From NCBI GenBank assembly GCA_922989275.2, contig OV277864.1, forward strand, positions 41,973,550 to 42,037,549: a stretch of 64,000 nt of DNA. Reading direction: 5' to 3'. Below are positions 1 to 11,266 of this stretch, in pieces. Source of the stretch: Gari tellinella. Lineage: Eukaryota; Mollusca; Bivalvia; Cardiida; Psammobiidae. The notes beneath the pieces are model-generated. The model searched no databases, was not told the origin of the DNA, and saw only the letters and a program-made list of their open reading frames with translations. Within the stretch, counting starts at the first letter, position 1. Each line of letters begins with the position of its first letter. The position numbers were made by a program, and so were the translations under genes.

Positions 1-1450
1 AGCAAACGATAAAACTTGGCAGTGAAAGAGTGTATCATGTACTGATATGCTTTCTTTATATTAGATAGAATATTAACAGTTCCAAATTATTAAAAGGGAT
101 TTGAACAATTTGCAAAATAACAAGTTTAGATTTGCAGTCATTGTAAATATGTTTTCTGAAACAGCGGTATACTGTAGCTATTAATTGCATAAAGACAATT
201 TCTTTAGAATTGCATTTTGTCCACGTCAAATGTTGATTTTCTCTCTGTTTTCAGTCGATATCTTACAAAGAATTTCTTAACTGTCATTCGAAAACAATTA
301 TGACCGTAATATGCCACCCGGTACCTTCTTTATTCATGTTACTTGCGTTAAAAACCTTTTATTGAAGTTCTGATTGAAATGTATCGCGGATGATAAATCT
401 TAAGCTGGCAATGTTACTGCAGTATAAGTGTTAATTTAGCAATTAATTGAAATTAACGTTCACGCGGTTTGGCTAATTGCTTAAAGCATGACACCGAAAA
501 GCGTTTGTCTTAATTTAAGATACAGATTCAGTTTCTAATTCTGCTTAACAAATATAATGGTTATTTTTCGTTATTTGACAACGATGGTTCAACCGTTATA
601 ATCCTCATTATAGCTACCAGTCAGAGTGTATTGAGTATGGTTACAGTAGAGAAAACCTTAATCTTTAAGAATTAAAACGTTTTACTAAACAAATTGATTC
701 TCGTGACAAACGGCCTGAGGTTAGATCAGATGCTAGGTCGACTTTTGCAATGCATTCATATACAAATAATGCATACCGGAATTGAATAACTGCAATTTCT
801 CTGATGTTTAAAGTGAATGTTTGTCTATATCTACACAGTTTGCAAAATACTAGCGTTTCTTTTCTCACGAGTCAAAACGGGATCTTTAATACAGGGTCAG
901 TGACTTAATTTAACCCTTTCCTCCCTGAAACTTTAAATGGAATGCCTATATGCGGGACTAGGGTTCAAAGAGTTAATCATTTCGGATCTTGATTAGACAC
1001 GATGTTGCATTGAATGATGCTCGCATATGTCCACGAAGCCGCCATAAGCAGTGGGTTATAAAACAAAAGTAGTCGATCAGTTAAAGGGATCTCTAATTTG
1101 AAATTCACATTATTTATATCAGAGTAACTCGCTGCATTCATTAGAAATGTACAAGTCTAATGACGTAACCGACCGTTAATTCCGATGCTGTTTGTTTCTC
1201 AAATGAAACATTTTTCCACATTAACGATTTCGATGAAGATTCATCGAAACTATATTTCACTTCCCCATTTTAGTACCAAACACTCATTTTCCTGCAAGGG
1301 AAAGTGAATTTGTATCCCCCGTTCAGACTGCGCAATATGTCGGAACACGCTCTGCCATATAGTTCCGCATTTACAATCGCCCTACTATTTATTATGCAAC
1401 TTTCGATCTGCGCTTAGCTCCTGGTACCCAATACCTATACGGTGATGTAG
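1..1450. other. Gene-free stretch with repeat remnants
   Basis: AT-rich sequence with no open frame that reads as protein. The first 35 bases carry a family C/D right end (TTGGCAGTGAAAGAGT). Bases 914-972 are an internally deleted family K copy. I see nothing else that I can support. Confidence 0.6.
914..972 (-). repeat. Internally deleted family K MITE
   Basis: TTAA lies on both sides (910-913 and 973-976). The left part reads CCCTTTCCTCCCTGAAACTT and the right part GCGGGACTAGGGTTCAAAG. These match the two ends of the full family K copy at 9892-10134, with the whole central hairpin missing. Confidence 0.6.
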
Positions 1451-1621
1451 GGAACCAGTTGCGAAGTAAACCGTTATTCATGCACTTGCACCAAAGGGGT
1501 TACTGTCCCATCCGGAGAGCGCGTGGTCGCTGACTTGAGCCAATCAAAACTGGACTCCCTATCACGAAGCTTATACAAATCCGTGGTGGAATCAGATGGT
1601 TTTAGGATTTGGGATAAGCAG
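1451..1621 (+). CDS. Candidate host-gene exon, unknown protein
   Basis: I do not recognise the product. The stretch is more GC-rich than its surroundings. It has AG immediately before it (1449-1450) and CAG/GTCTGT at its end (GT at 1622-1623). The length is 171 bp, exactly 57 codons, open in phase 0 at both borders. The peptide starts with a cysteine cluster (GTSCEVNRYSCTC) followed by a serine-, leucine- and valine-rich part (VVADLSQSKLDSLSRSLYKS) and ends FRIWDKQ. It does not overlap any repeat family seen in the window. The polypyrimidine tract before the acceptor is only moderate, so a chance open frame remains possible. Confidence 0.3.
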
Positions 1622-1768
1622 GTCTGTTATATCTATTTTATAACCGCCAGCTTCCCCACCACCATCCCTTTTATAAAATTTGAGCGTGTTCTACATCATT
1701 TGTACATTTTCTAGTTTTTATTACAGTCTTCATATTCCATGTTCTGTTCTGTTCCATATTATTTGCAG

Positions 1769-2025
1769 TTAACTCTTCACTGCCATACTGTGCGTATAAA
1801 AGTTATTTGTAAACAGTTTGGATCCTGATCAGACGCCGCGTTACGTCAGATAAGGATCCAAACTGTTTGACACTCATTTCATTTTTTTAAGTCAAAATAT
1901 CTTAAATTTAAATTTGAGAAATAAAAGCAGACGATCTGGCTCCAAACTGTTTGCAATTCAAAATAATAGGTATAGCATAAACGCGTTTATTGGAAAAGAA
2001 TAACGTCTACTCTACTGTGTCAACC
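1769..2025 (+). repeat. Chimera: left part of family C joined to right part of family A
   Basis: It begins with TTAA (1769-1772) and a family C left end (CTCTTCACTGCC), followed by a C-type hairpin, GGATCCTGATCAGACGCCGC. After AAAAGCAGACGA the sequence switches at about 1931 to the right half of a minus-oriented family A element (TCTGGCTCCAAACTG, then AAACGCGTTTATTGG and TCTACTGTG). No intact joint border of either family is visible at the switch. Confidence 0.7.
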
Positions 2026-2604
2026 CATTTACTGCCGTAAAATCGTTTGCTTTGAAATTGCCGTTGGTGCGAATTATTCCCTTACGATTTGTTTAGTATT
2101 GTAATCAAATGAGAACTAAACAGTATGGATTCAAATCAGACGCCGCTTTAACGGTTTGCACATTCCAGTTAAGTCGCAAGACAAAAGTTGAATGTTGTTA
2201 TCATATGTATTATTTTCCGTTAGTGGTGATATGCAAATTCCGAAAATTTATGCAGTGTCATTAATTGTGTTCAAAATGTCCTTCATTGAACATATGGATG
2301 GTACGTTCTTTACCTTTCTCTTTCATGGTGGTTAGGCGCTGCCGCCGTATGCGTATTGTTCTGGAAACTACTGTACAATTTAAAATATATATTTCATTGA
2401 TAATAGACTACATTACAACAACATAATTGTCATTGAAGCTTACTGAACTTAGATAATGGCAGTTAAAGTAAATGTTATATCCGTTTTGAATTATAATATA
2501 AATTCCAAGAAAACGCAATTCTAAAACCGAAAGTCGCATTCATACAACTTCCTCACCAATTTTCAAACATAGGAACAGTTGAGAAAACAGTATTATTTCC
2601 TGTT

Positions 2605-2700
2605 TACAAGGAGTTGTATCTGGCTCCAAACTGTTTACAGTGGACATAATAGTTTTAGCATAAGCGCGTTTATTGGGAAAAAATAATATCTTCTGTATCA
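2605..2700 (-). repeat. Family A right-end fragment
   Basis: It reads ATCTGGCTCCAAACTGTTTA, then ATAATAGTTTTAGCATAAGC, GCGTTTATTGGGAAA and a decayed terminus (ATCTTCTGTA). The left half of the element is absent. Confidence 0.65.
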
Positions 2701-2702
2701 AT

Positions 2703-3125
2703 TTGGATAGATGGCTGCCTCTACGCAAGACAGTTGTAAAGCGGAAGCTCCCCCAAAACTACAAAACCAACTTATTGTCAATAACTGCTACATGTAAACC
2801 TTCCTTAACCGAGTTACTCTCTAAGTTGAACTGTTCTCTCTAACCTGAGGGTTAGGTGTTCAAATGTTTAACATATTGGTGTTTAGGCGCAACCGTTGTT
2901 CACCAATGCAGTCAATAGTTCGATTACTTGGTCAAGGCAGTATGTGAGAGGGTACACTGATCGCCTGTCCGGACACGTGGGTTATATCCGGCCACTCCCT
3001 TTTCCATCCACAACAATGACCATATACACCACCATTCAATCCCTCAAAAGTAATGTTTTTAAGTGGAAAGAACTTTGCATTTTATCGTCGTAAAATAAAT
3101 ATACTAATACCAGTATGTCAACTGC
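2703..3125. other. Gene-free stretch with a dispersed-repeat fragment
   Basis: Bases 2945-3040 (CGCCTGTCCGGACACG, then ATATCCGGCCACTCCC and a CCA-rich part) look like a diverged dispersed repeat of a kind I recall from molluscs. I cannot name its family. Nothing else is supported. Confidence 0.35.
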
Positions 3126-3127
3126 TA

Positions 3128-3373
3128 CAGTGGAGAATCTGTTATTCTTTCCCAATAAACGCGTTTACGCTAAAACTATTATTTGCAGTGCAAACAGTTT
3201 GGAGCCAGATCAGACGCCGGGTAACCCGGCGTCTGATCAGGCTCCAAACTGTTTGCCACCAAGATAAACATGAATTATCAGAATTGTCCAAAAGTTGTTC
3301 TTTTCTACATTTTAGTGCTTTGCGTTTGCGTACGTTTGCGTTTAAACGGGAAAGAATAACAGATTCTCCACTG
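3128..3373 (+). mobile_element. Family A MITE, near-intact, nested in an older family A copy
   Basis: 246 bp with TA on both sides (3126-3127, 3374-3375). The terminal inverted repeats begin CAGTGGAGAATCTGTTATTC and extend to CTTTCCC. The centre is a long hairpin, AAACAGTTTGGAGCC..GATCAGACGCCGGG, with its reverse complement. One side carries AATAAACGCGTTTACGC and the other GCGTTTGCGTACGTTTGCG. The TA duplication and the ends are typical of non-autonomous Tc1/mariner-like elements; no transposase is encoded. The sequence after it (3376-3522: TCTAATCAGACTCCGAACAG to AAACTGGGAAATAGC) is the right half of an older family A copy. This insertion therefore landed at or near the apex TA of that copy's hairpin. 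Confidence 0.9.
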
Positions 3374-3540
3374 TAGGTGTCTAATCAGACTCCGAACAGT
3401 TACCACTCAGATATTAATAAATGAAATTGTCAACTCTTCAAAACACTAATACTGTTTCCAATTGATTGCTATGCATTTGCGATAAGTTTCGTTTAAACTG
3501 GGAAATAGCATCTGCTCAACTATATAAGTATAAAAACTAC

Positions 3541-3762
3541 ATTTTTAGCCTTCACCGTTTCATTGTCATCTGCTTCAATTTTATTGCTTGCAAGATCGTT
3601 TCAAAGTAAGATTCAATGTAAAATGACTTCAAACATATTGATACGAGTGTCAAACAGTTGAGATCCAGATCAGACGCCGCGTTACGCTTTATGCGGCGTC
3701 TGATCAGGATCCAGACTATTTGCAAAGTCACATTTTGGCGCAATTGGCAGTGAAAGAGTTAA
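3541..3762 (-). mobile_element. Family D MITE
   Basis: The left part reads GCCTTCACCGTTTCATTGTC then TCTGCTTCAATTTTATTG. The hairpin is at about 3655-3722 with arms GATCAGACGCCGCGTTACGC and GCGGCGTCTGATCAGGATCC. The right end is TTGGCAGTGAAAGAG followed by TTAA. This is the reverse orientation of the copy at 15912-16152. Confidence 0.75.
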
Positions 3763-4128
3763 GGTATTTTAACAATCACAAACTGTAAAAACTACGAGAC
3801 GACCTGAAATTACCGTTCTGAAAGATGTCATACTGTACTCGCCTCCAGCAGCCTACCAGATACTTGTAATCGTGATTACAGAACGTCTTATTAGGATCAG
3901 AATTGTTTTGTTCCCTTATTATGTTATCTTGAACTCAGACATATCCAGCAGCTTACGTTTGCAAACTGTGGAGTCTTCAGTAATTTCCAGAGCTTCTTTA
4001 TCTGATTTTGTTTTACGAAGTAATATAAGCGTGTCAAGTAGCTTTGATCACGATGAGACAAAGCGTCTTATCTAGATACAAAACTTTTTGAAAAAACTAT
4101 AACAAATGTGTGTGCAGATAATAAATCA

Positions 4129-4322
4129 AGGGCTCCAGATAAGAGTGAGTAAAGTAAACTAACATCTAACATTTTTCAATCATTTCAGCATCAAATCGTA
4201 TGGTGTTACTACTCATTAGAGTCGTCTCGAAGAGACGATTCTTATGAGTAGTGACACCATAGGGTTTACTGCAGCAATAAATAATTAAGTTTTTGAAACA
4301 CCCCCTCCTTATCTGGAGCTCT
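4129..4322. mobile_element. Family L fold-back element
   Basis: Imperfect terminal inverted repeats: AGGGCTCCAGATAAG on the left, CTTATCTGGAGCTCT on the right. Internally there is a hairpin, TATGGTGTTACTACTCATTA against TAGTGACACCATA, with a GTCTCGAAGAGAC centre. A second, shorter copy lies at 61516-61664. Confidence 0.7.
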
Positions 4323-4498
4323 GATTAATCCGGCTTGCCTGGCGGTTTTTGTCTGAAACAATGTCGCCAACAGCAATGTTATTAGTCATTAGTTCAGAAC
4401 ATATCACCAGAATATCAAATGGTTGACATTAATTCAAAATCAAGACTAGTTTCTAGTGATTGCGACCATTGCACGTGATTGTTATTCACTCTTGTTAA

Positions 4499-4722
4499 CC
4501 CATTCGCTGCCTTACCCCGAGTACAACAGTTATTTACAAACATTTTCAGTTGTATCCTAATCAAACGCGTGACATTGCGTCTAATTAGGATCCAAACTGT
4601 TTGACACTCCTTTCAATATTTCAATACTTCGTAAGTCAAAATATCGATCACTTAAAGTTGAGACTTAAAAGAAGCCGATACTTGTACAAACTGATGAAGT
4701 CATGACAGTGAATTGGATTGAT
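4499..4722 (+). mobile_element. Family C MITE, diverged
   Basis: Preceded by TTAA (4495-4498). It starts CCCATTCGCTGCCTTACCCC and carries a decayed hairpin (TAATCAAACGCGTGACATTG..AATTAGGATCCAAACTG). It ends around GACAGTGAATTGGATTGA, so the right TTAA has decayed. Confidence 0.7.
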
Positions 4723-5089
4723 AAATGCTTGAGAACTAAGTGAACTGATGGTGATGTAATACTTCTAAAGTACTATAAAACGACTTAACATTGTAAGGAA
4801 TTCATTCTTTAAACGTGTAAGCAAATCACACTTTTTAAACTGGTAAGCAAATCATGATTAAAACTTTTTGAAAAGCTGAAACATCAAATGGTATTTCCTG
4901 TTTCAAATTATTGTAAGCCATATTTTACCATTTATGGTTGGTTCAACAACATACTGTAAAATTACAAACAGAAAATACCATAATCAAAAAGCTCCTATGG
5001 GAACCCTCTGATCATAGTCTACACTGTTTGCATAAAGCACGTGTACTATTTACAAATCTACAATGATTGTAAATATGAGAAGCACATTA

Positions 5090-5260
5090 AGATTCTCTCA
5101 TAATTCCAGGGCTGCTATTTCTCCGGATTTTTCCTAAGTCTTCGGATTTTATCCTAGCAGATGGTAGCTTAAAACAGACTGACAGTAAAGCAGTATGCAC
5201 ATTAAGGCGCATTTTGCTTTACTTTTAACCTGTTTTAAGCAGTCACGTGTCTTCAAAACA
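5090..5260. repeat. Family B/E hairpin core fragment
   Basis: Contains GACTGACAGTAAAGCAGTAT against GCGCATTTTGCTTTACTTTT, with AACCTGTTTTAAGCAGTCAC. This is the hairpin core shared by families B and E. Clean termini are not visible. Confidence 0.5.
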
Positions 5261-5649
5261 TGAAACAGACTATGGAGAAAAGATACGATAAGTAAAATTG
5301 CGTCTAAAAATTGAACTTTTGAAATCTTATTGCAGCCCTGTAATTTGGATAGTTTTTCAACGCTTTAAGCGCTGTTATATGTCAAGAATTGCAGCTGCCT
5401 TTGCACATTGTAGAAGAAACCTTAGTTTGCGTGAACTTGTGCAATTTATAGGAGACGAAAATAGCTTCTACAAGGCTAGAGAGATGATTATCATCCAATT
5501 TCTGGATGGATTATTCATAATTTTCTTTCATACTCCTTGCAAAAGAGGTTAATTATTTGTTAGTATAAAGCTTCATATACTGGGAGAGTACTTTCTGTCC
5601 AAGTAAACGAGCTTAATTTAATAATACTGGGTCCAAGGTTATAAAGAGT

Positions 5650-5775
5650 TTGTGTTGAGTCCGATATCGTTCGCAAGTATTTTATTGGTAAGAGTTGAGC
5701 TTTTGCGGAGCAAAAGCTCATATCTGACCAATCGAATGCTTCACAACAACCTCAGACTCAGCTAAAAAGCTTTAA
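5650..5775. repeat. Imperfect fold-back repeat
   Basis: Long inverted repeat centred at about 5713 on TTTTGCGGAGCAAAA. The arms are imperfect, running from GTTGAGTCCGATATCGTTCG to CCTCAGACTCAGC. I do not recognise the family. Confidence 0.5.
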
Positions 5776-6265
5776 CCATTGGGGCATGTTATTCATTTAA
5801 ACCGATATGAACCAATGCTAAGAGCATAGGTACTCTGGTTATGATCAGGTTTCAAATTGGTCACCAATCGGATGAAGATGACTATCAAAGTGAAGTCAAC
5901 ACAAAACGTCATTATTAGATCTTATTGCGATTGTTGTTTCGTTTAAATGGTGTCCCCTTCTTTAAGCATGCTACATTTTATGTTAGATATGTTAGGCATC
6001 ATCTTACTAAATCTGATGTATGCTTATAGCCGTAAGTTTCATTGATGCTGCACTTGATAGCCTTTGTGTGTTTGGGTTGCTTAACAAATATTTCACTTCA
6101 AAGCACTTGCCCCAAAGCCTTGCCGTTCGTAGGGGCATCTTTTCTGATTTCATGACAATCACTCTCAATTTAATTTGTCTTAAAACTATTTTAACATGCT
6201 GATCTCTGAGAGTATCTTTCCATGTCTACTTTATATGTATACGATTTATCATTTCCTTTCCATAG

Positions 6266-6430
6266 TGAGAAACCCCTCGTTAAGATCAGTCAGTATCTGA
6301 GACTGACCGTGGACCTCGTCATTGGTGATGTGGACATTGTAAAAGATGTTAAGAGTCCTTCTATTGCACCTCATTTAAATCATCTCACCAAACTTTCATT
6401 GAGCAAAATAAAGAAAATGATTCAGCGATG
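6266..6430 (+). CDS. Candidate internal exon of an unrecognised host gene
   Basis: This is the best exon-like stretch in the window outside transposons. A pyrimidine-rich acceptor (ATTTCCTTTCCATAG) ends at 6265. A strong donor (ATG/GTAAGA) starts at 6431. The 165 bp between them equal 55 codons, with the same phase at both ends (2-2), as is common for internal exons. The peptide is hydrophilic and helix-like, with parts reading TVDLVIGDVDIVKDVKSPS and HLNHLTKLSLSKIKKMIQRW. I do not recognise a domain. It shares no sequence with the repeat families here. Neighbouring exons would have to lie across repeat-filled introns: 1451-1621 has phase 0 ends, so the two cannot be joined directly without others between them. 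Confidence 0.4.
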
Positions 6431-6559
6431 GTAAGAATATGAAACATTTTGAAAAAGGCTCTTGCTACTATTGATGAAAGTTGTAGTCTCTACATATTGC
6501 AGCAGAAAAAACCCATTATTCTCTCTGAACACATATGTGTACTTGATGCTAAGTACAGA

Positions 6560-6700
6560 AAAAATTAGAGAAAATCAAACAGCTTCTCGCCAGACTCCAA
6601 ACTGTTTAACACTCAAAAAAGAACTTTCCAAATTACATATTTTAGTGCATTGTTTCTATCTTGAGCCAAGTTTACGAAAAAACGAATAAAGTTTGCCACG
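6560..6700 (+). repeat. Family A fragment, decayed
   Basis: Right half of an old family A copy: CCAGACTCCAAACTGTTTAA, ACACTCAAAAAAG, TATTTTAGTGCATTG, then a terminus-like CCACGCTGTA. Confidence 0.45.
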
Positions 6701-7239
6701 CTGTACCATCATACTATCATTCAAAATTCCCACAAGTGCCTCGACACATAACTATAACATAAACCATTCATTTGATGCGGTTTAGAGTACAGAAAGCAAA
6801 AATGTGACAAAAAGAAATTTATATAAAATCTAAACATTCCATCTCCCATTTCAACAATCAACATTAGCTCAAAAGGGCCCATTGTCATCGACATTGCTTT
6901 GAAATGACCCTTGATAAAAATTAGAAAACATGTATTTTTAAAACCAGATTTTTTTCGATTTTATGGAGTTCATTGGCTGCGTTGTCTTGAAGTTATATCT
7001 GACATTAAAATGTAATACTCAAAGCATTCCCTCAGTGTTTACGAGTACAAAAATAAAACTTTCAGACGCTGATATTTTGCATCAAGTACAGATAACAGCC
7101 TTAATGGAATTTCGGTGTTTTGACATAGTGCTGTATGTAATAAATATTAGTTGATCTTTAGGAAGTCACGCGATCGATGCATAGAAGCATGTATTTTTGT
7201 AATGCAAAAGCTCCCGTTGATTTGACCTATCAATTTCTT

Positions 7240-7430
7240 TAACTATTTCGGCGCCAAATTAATCGTGAATATTTACCCCTTAACCACCATATCGTCATCT
7301 GCAAGATCATTTCAAAAATTGAGTTTAGAGAGTATGACATACGAATTCTCGAAATAAGTGTCAAACAATTTTGAGCATGTTTGCAAAGTCGACTTTATGC
7401 GACCGCGGCGAAAGGGTTCACTCATTCATC
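7240..7430 (-). repeat. Family D fragment without a full hairpin
   Basis: Reads GCGCCAAATTAATCGTGAA, CCACCATATCGTCATCTGC, AAGATCATTTCAAAA, AAATAAGTGTCAAACAATTT and ends GCGGCGAAAGGGT. One hairpin arm is deleted. Confidence 0.55.
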
Positions 7431-7611
7431 CAATTTTCAAAAAAAAAGTCTGGACCATGTTTGACTATTTATTGTTGCCTTTTACAACATATATCAAAGT
7501 GAAAAGCAGTGAAGACCCCAATGAGAGGACTCACTGTTTGCACAGGGATTGTGTTTGTAAACGACGAGTATAATCGTTGCTTTAGTTGTATCTGTTAAAC
7601 AGCACGCACTG

Positions 7612-7690
7612 ACATTTCTAACAGTTTAGACCCCGATCAGTTGCCGAGTAACTCGGCGGCTAGTCAGGATCAAAACAATATTTGGCTTAT
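7612..7690. repeat. Isolated C/D-type hairpin core
   Basis: ACAGTTTAGACCCCGATCAG against CTAGTCAGGATCAAAAC around a CGAGTAACTCG centre. No family ends are visible around it. Confidence 0.5.
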
Positions 7691-7849
7691 ATCGGAGGTT
7701 CCTTTATACAAAAATGTTGAACTCCTAACTTGGACTCCCAAAACATGACGACAACTTTGAGACATACATCCTGGCAGTGACGATATTGAAAAAATAATGT
7801 TTCACATGACACGGGTCTTGTTCAATCAGACTGTTAGACTGATTTTGAG

Positions 7850-8040
7850 CCAAGTACCTCTAACGTCTACGTCAAAATTTAAAAATACATCTAATTTCTC
7901 TTACTTTTTCACCACGTTTCCAAAGAAATGTCAAACAACAAAATTAGATATAGAAATAAATAATTAGAGAATTTTAGAATCTGACTTACGACCGTATTGT
8001 CGCACGAAGTTTCGTAAGACGGACCTCATTATAGTATAAC
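7850..8040. repeat. Family F-like remnant
   Basis: Shares AAAATACATCTAATTTCT and AGAATCTGACTTACGAC with the F element at 35828-36070, and has a CGCACGAAGTTTCGTAAGAC end. The GGGGCCC termini are lost. Confidence 0.5.
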
Positions 8041-8780
8041 AAAAACATACGTTGATTGCTAGACTTGGGTTTTACGGCACTACGACACAATATTGGCAAT
8101 ATAACGGCGATGTGTACGGTATATTTTGTAGTGAATGCACGAGTGTTAAAAGTTCTGTAAAAAATACGTCATGACATCAAAAGGTGCTTGCATGACGAAC
8201 TCGGTTAAAACAGATAGAACATACATTGTCACTTTTGCCTTAGACATCGAGATCTCTAACTTTCTTGAGGCAGGTAAAAAATGCGGGATTTAATAAGTGA
8301 AAAACGATTACACATAATATATTATAGTAAACTAACTTAACACTTGTCAAATGGACTATTCCAGCTTCCAATTGAATTTAGTCCATCTCTAACTACAAAG
8401 TGTTGGTCTTACAACATATTGCATCACAACAAAAGTACATACCCTAGTAAGAGAGCCAGCATAAGCGTGCTCTTCATATGTACTCTGGATGCAAAGGACA
8501 TGGATGCACTTCACTAGGATTCAATGAGCTAAGAAACAAATCTTATTTAGTTTAACTTTATTTAAGTAATTCAACACAATATTGTTTTAGCCGTACACAG
8601 AGTTGTCTCTGGCAATTTGCAAATGAAAGTTGTGTTACAGTGCTCCCTCCCTATAATGGCCCTCAAAACAACGAATTCCTCCTTACAACGACCCTTGCCG
8701 CAGTTCCCTAAACAGGAAAATTATGTCTAACGCTTTTAGGTTACATAGTAGTGGACATTTTGACAGTAGAAATACTGGTA

Positions 8781-9123
8781 CAGTGAAAACCCTCTAAACC
8801 GGACATGTGTGGGGACAACAAAAATGTCCGGTTTAGAGGGGTTTCCGGAATAGAGGGGTTTTAACCCATTACCAATTAGCTTATTTCTATGGAATATAGC
8901 TGACCGCTTAAAGCAGGTTTAAACTTTCAACCTGCTTTACGCTATCATCTGCTAGAATGTATAAACTATTTTCTTCAGTGTAGGAATAAATTAAAGACGT
9001 ATAAAGGCGTATTTATGCTGTAATGGGTAAAAATAAAGAAGGTTTTGAAACGGGACCAAAGTATTTGTCCGTTTTAGAGAGAATTCCGGTATTTAGAGGT
9101 TCCGGTTTTGAGGGGTTCCACTG
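8781..9123. mobile_element. Family H MITE (TA target) with nested TTAA element
   Basis: TA at 8779-8780 and 9124-9125. The termini are CAGTGAAAACCCTCTAAACC and GGTTTTGAGGGGTTCCACTG. The left arm has its own hairpin (CTCTAAACCGGACATGTG..ATGTCCGGTTTAGAGG). A 163-bp insert (8865-9027) with ends CCCATTAC/GTAATGGG is flanked by TTAA (8861-8864) and TAAA (9028-9031). It looks like a shortened family B element, with CTTAAAGCAGGTTTAAAC and CAACCTGCTTTACGC as its only hairpin. A piece of a family G end lies just before, at 8638-8710. Confidence 0.75.
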
Positions 9124-9129
9124 TATAGT

Positions 9130-9200
9130 AACGAGTGACAAACAGTTTGAATCAAGATCAGACGCCACGGTACTCAGCGTCTAATCTAGATTCAAGATGT
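9130..9200. repeat. Isolated C/D-type hairpin core
   Basis: GAGTGACAAACAGTTTGAAT, AGATCAGACGCCACGGTAC and CAGCGTCTAATCTAGATTC: one hairpin with decayed flanks, directly after family H. Confidence 0.5.
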
Positions 9201-9891
9201 TTGTAAAATTTAACCAAGTCTTAAATTTACCTTCCTATAACATCTTCCTCCGAACAACACTCACACAATATGTGTCTCCCATTGGGTGTCGAGAGGTGTG
9301 AGGGAGGGAGTACCGTATTTAATTTAGAAATTAGAGTTACAAACAGATTGAATTTTCACTAGACGAAGTGGCACATTTTTTAATGTTAGATATACACTAT
9401 AGAATGTTATTCTTAGTTTTGATGAATCAGTACTCAACCTCTGATATGTAGCACTTACATACAACCGTGTTATGTTATGCTTTAATCTACGACAAGTTCA
9501 AATGAAACGAGCTCATGTTATCGATATTAAAGTTACACTATGAAAAAAAGTTTCGACAAATGAATATTACATTTTAAAGATCTCCTTTTCAAATACATTT
9601 CTGCGAAGGCTATAAGATACACTTTTAGTTATGCGTCTTTTTTAGTCAAATTGTTCATGTCTAGACAGTGAAGACGCTACCACAGTTTTGCTATTTGATA
9701 TGATATTATATCATGTATAGACAAACACGACAGTGTCTTTAGAAAACCTTTGTGTACCTATAATGAAATATTCGAGCAATTACACATTCAGAGTTCATTG
9801 TCTTATGTAGCTCACTATTCAAATAAAATTACAAAATAACAAACCTAATATGTACATACGACACTGTAAATAATATATAAGTTCTGCTTAA

Positions 9892-10134
9892 CTCTTTGTG
9901 CCCTAGTCCCGCATATAGGCGTGCTTTTCAAACAGTGTACATGTGAATAGTACACATGTCCTATGCAAACAGTGAAGACCCAGATCAGAGGGCTCCGAAA
10001 GGAGCCCTCTGATCAGGGTCTTCACTGTTTGTCATAATGCCAAACATTGACTAAAACAACCCTTAAAAGTCAGAAATGGACTAGACTTAAATGGAAACTG
10101 GAATTGTCCATTTAAAGTTTCAGGGAGGAAAGAG
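9892..10134 (+). mobile_element. Family K MITE, best copy
   Basis: TTAA on both sides (9888-9891, 10135-10138). Termini are CTCTTTGTGCCC and GGGAGGAAAGAG. The 68-bp central hairpin (9965-10032) is nearly perfect: GCAAACAGTGAAGACCCAGA, GGGCTCCGAAAGGAGCCC, TCTGATCAGGGTCTTCACTG. The outer arms (CAAACAGT, GATCAGA) match the hairpin core of families A, C and D; the apex differs. Confidence 0.85.
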
Positions 10135-10801
10135 TTAACGTAACGTAAACTATGCTATTGTAATCAAGCCTTCCTGAATAAGTCAAATAAATGTTGTTTT
10201 ATGATGTTTATGTTTAGAATAATCAGCCTTTATATTCAAAAGAAACAATGAACTGATACCCTGAAAACTGTGTGACTTTGGCGCCGGAAATACAGGGAGT
10301 GTAGATACCGATACATATGTAAACATGAAGACTGACTCGTGTAAAGCATAACAAAATTAAAAGAGTCACTTTAAGTGTACGTTATATGCTCATATTAATA
10401 TTTCCACGGAAGAGACCACTATCCCTTCCTGTAACATTTTGAAAATGGTTAGAATCGACTCCGTTATTCTAAACGTAGAAAAGTATCACTGCAAAAGTAT
10501 ACGAATTTGGTATGTAAACATTTAAATAGAAAGAAACATCGCTTTGATAAATGTTAGTTACTGCAGTACTTGTTGTCCGGTCTAGATGTACACTGTTGGA
10601 AACTAATAGTCGTGTTGCGTTTGTGTGGAATGTTTGTTCATATATGTTTGCACAATCTTCATGTATTGGAGGAAATAAAGATATATATGTGTAAAACCGT
10701 TTTAATCAACGAATAAACTCGGCATTCTAGTATTTATATAACTGTCTTCTCTATTTGTAACAGTTAGAAAGTTGGGCTTGTGTAATGAAACCACTTTTTT
10801 A

Positions 10802-11266
10802 GAGTGGAGAAGATGTTACATGTATTCTTGCCAAATAAACGTGTTTATGCTAAAAACTATTATATCAATTACAAACAGTTACAATGGAGAATCTGTTATT
10901 ATTCCCCGTTTAAACGCAAACGTACGCAAACGCAAAGTACTAAAACGTAGAAAATAACAACTTTTGGACAATTCTGATAATTCTTGTTTATCTTGGTGGC
11001 AAACAGTTCGGAGCCTGATCAGACGCCGGGTTACCCGGCGTCTGATCTGGCTCCAAACTGTTTGCACTGCAAATAATAGTTTTAGCGTAAACGCGTTTTT
11101 TGGGAAAGAATAACAGATTCTCCACTGTAGGAGCCAGGTCAGATCAAATTAAACTGTTTGACACTAAATTAACATAAATAGTCAGAATTATCGAAAAATT
11201 GTTCTTTTCTTCTTTTGATTGTGTTTCGTTTGCGTTTAAACGGAAAATAATAGCATCCATTACACT
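10802..11266 (+). mobile_element. Old family A MITE interrupted by a young one
   Basis: The left half starts GAGTGGAGAAGATG and contains AAATAAACGTGTTTATGC; it breaks off in the hairpin arm at ACAAACAGTT. The right half resumes after the nested copy with GGAGCCAGGTCAGATC and continues to CGTTTGCGTTTAAACGG and a decayed terminus. Confidence 0.8.
10882..11127 (-). mobile_element. Family A MITE nested in an older family A copy
   Basis: 246 bp, TA at 10880-10881 and 11128-11129. Termini CAATGGAGAATCTGTTATTA and GAATAACAGATTCTCCACTG. The target was the arm sequence AACAGTT-TA-GGAGCC of the host copy. Confidence 0.9.
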
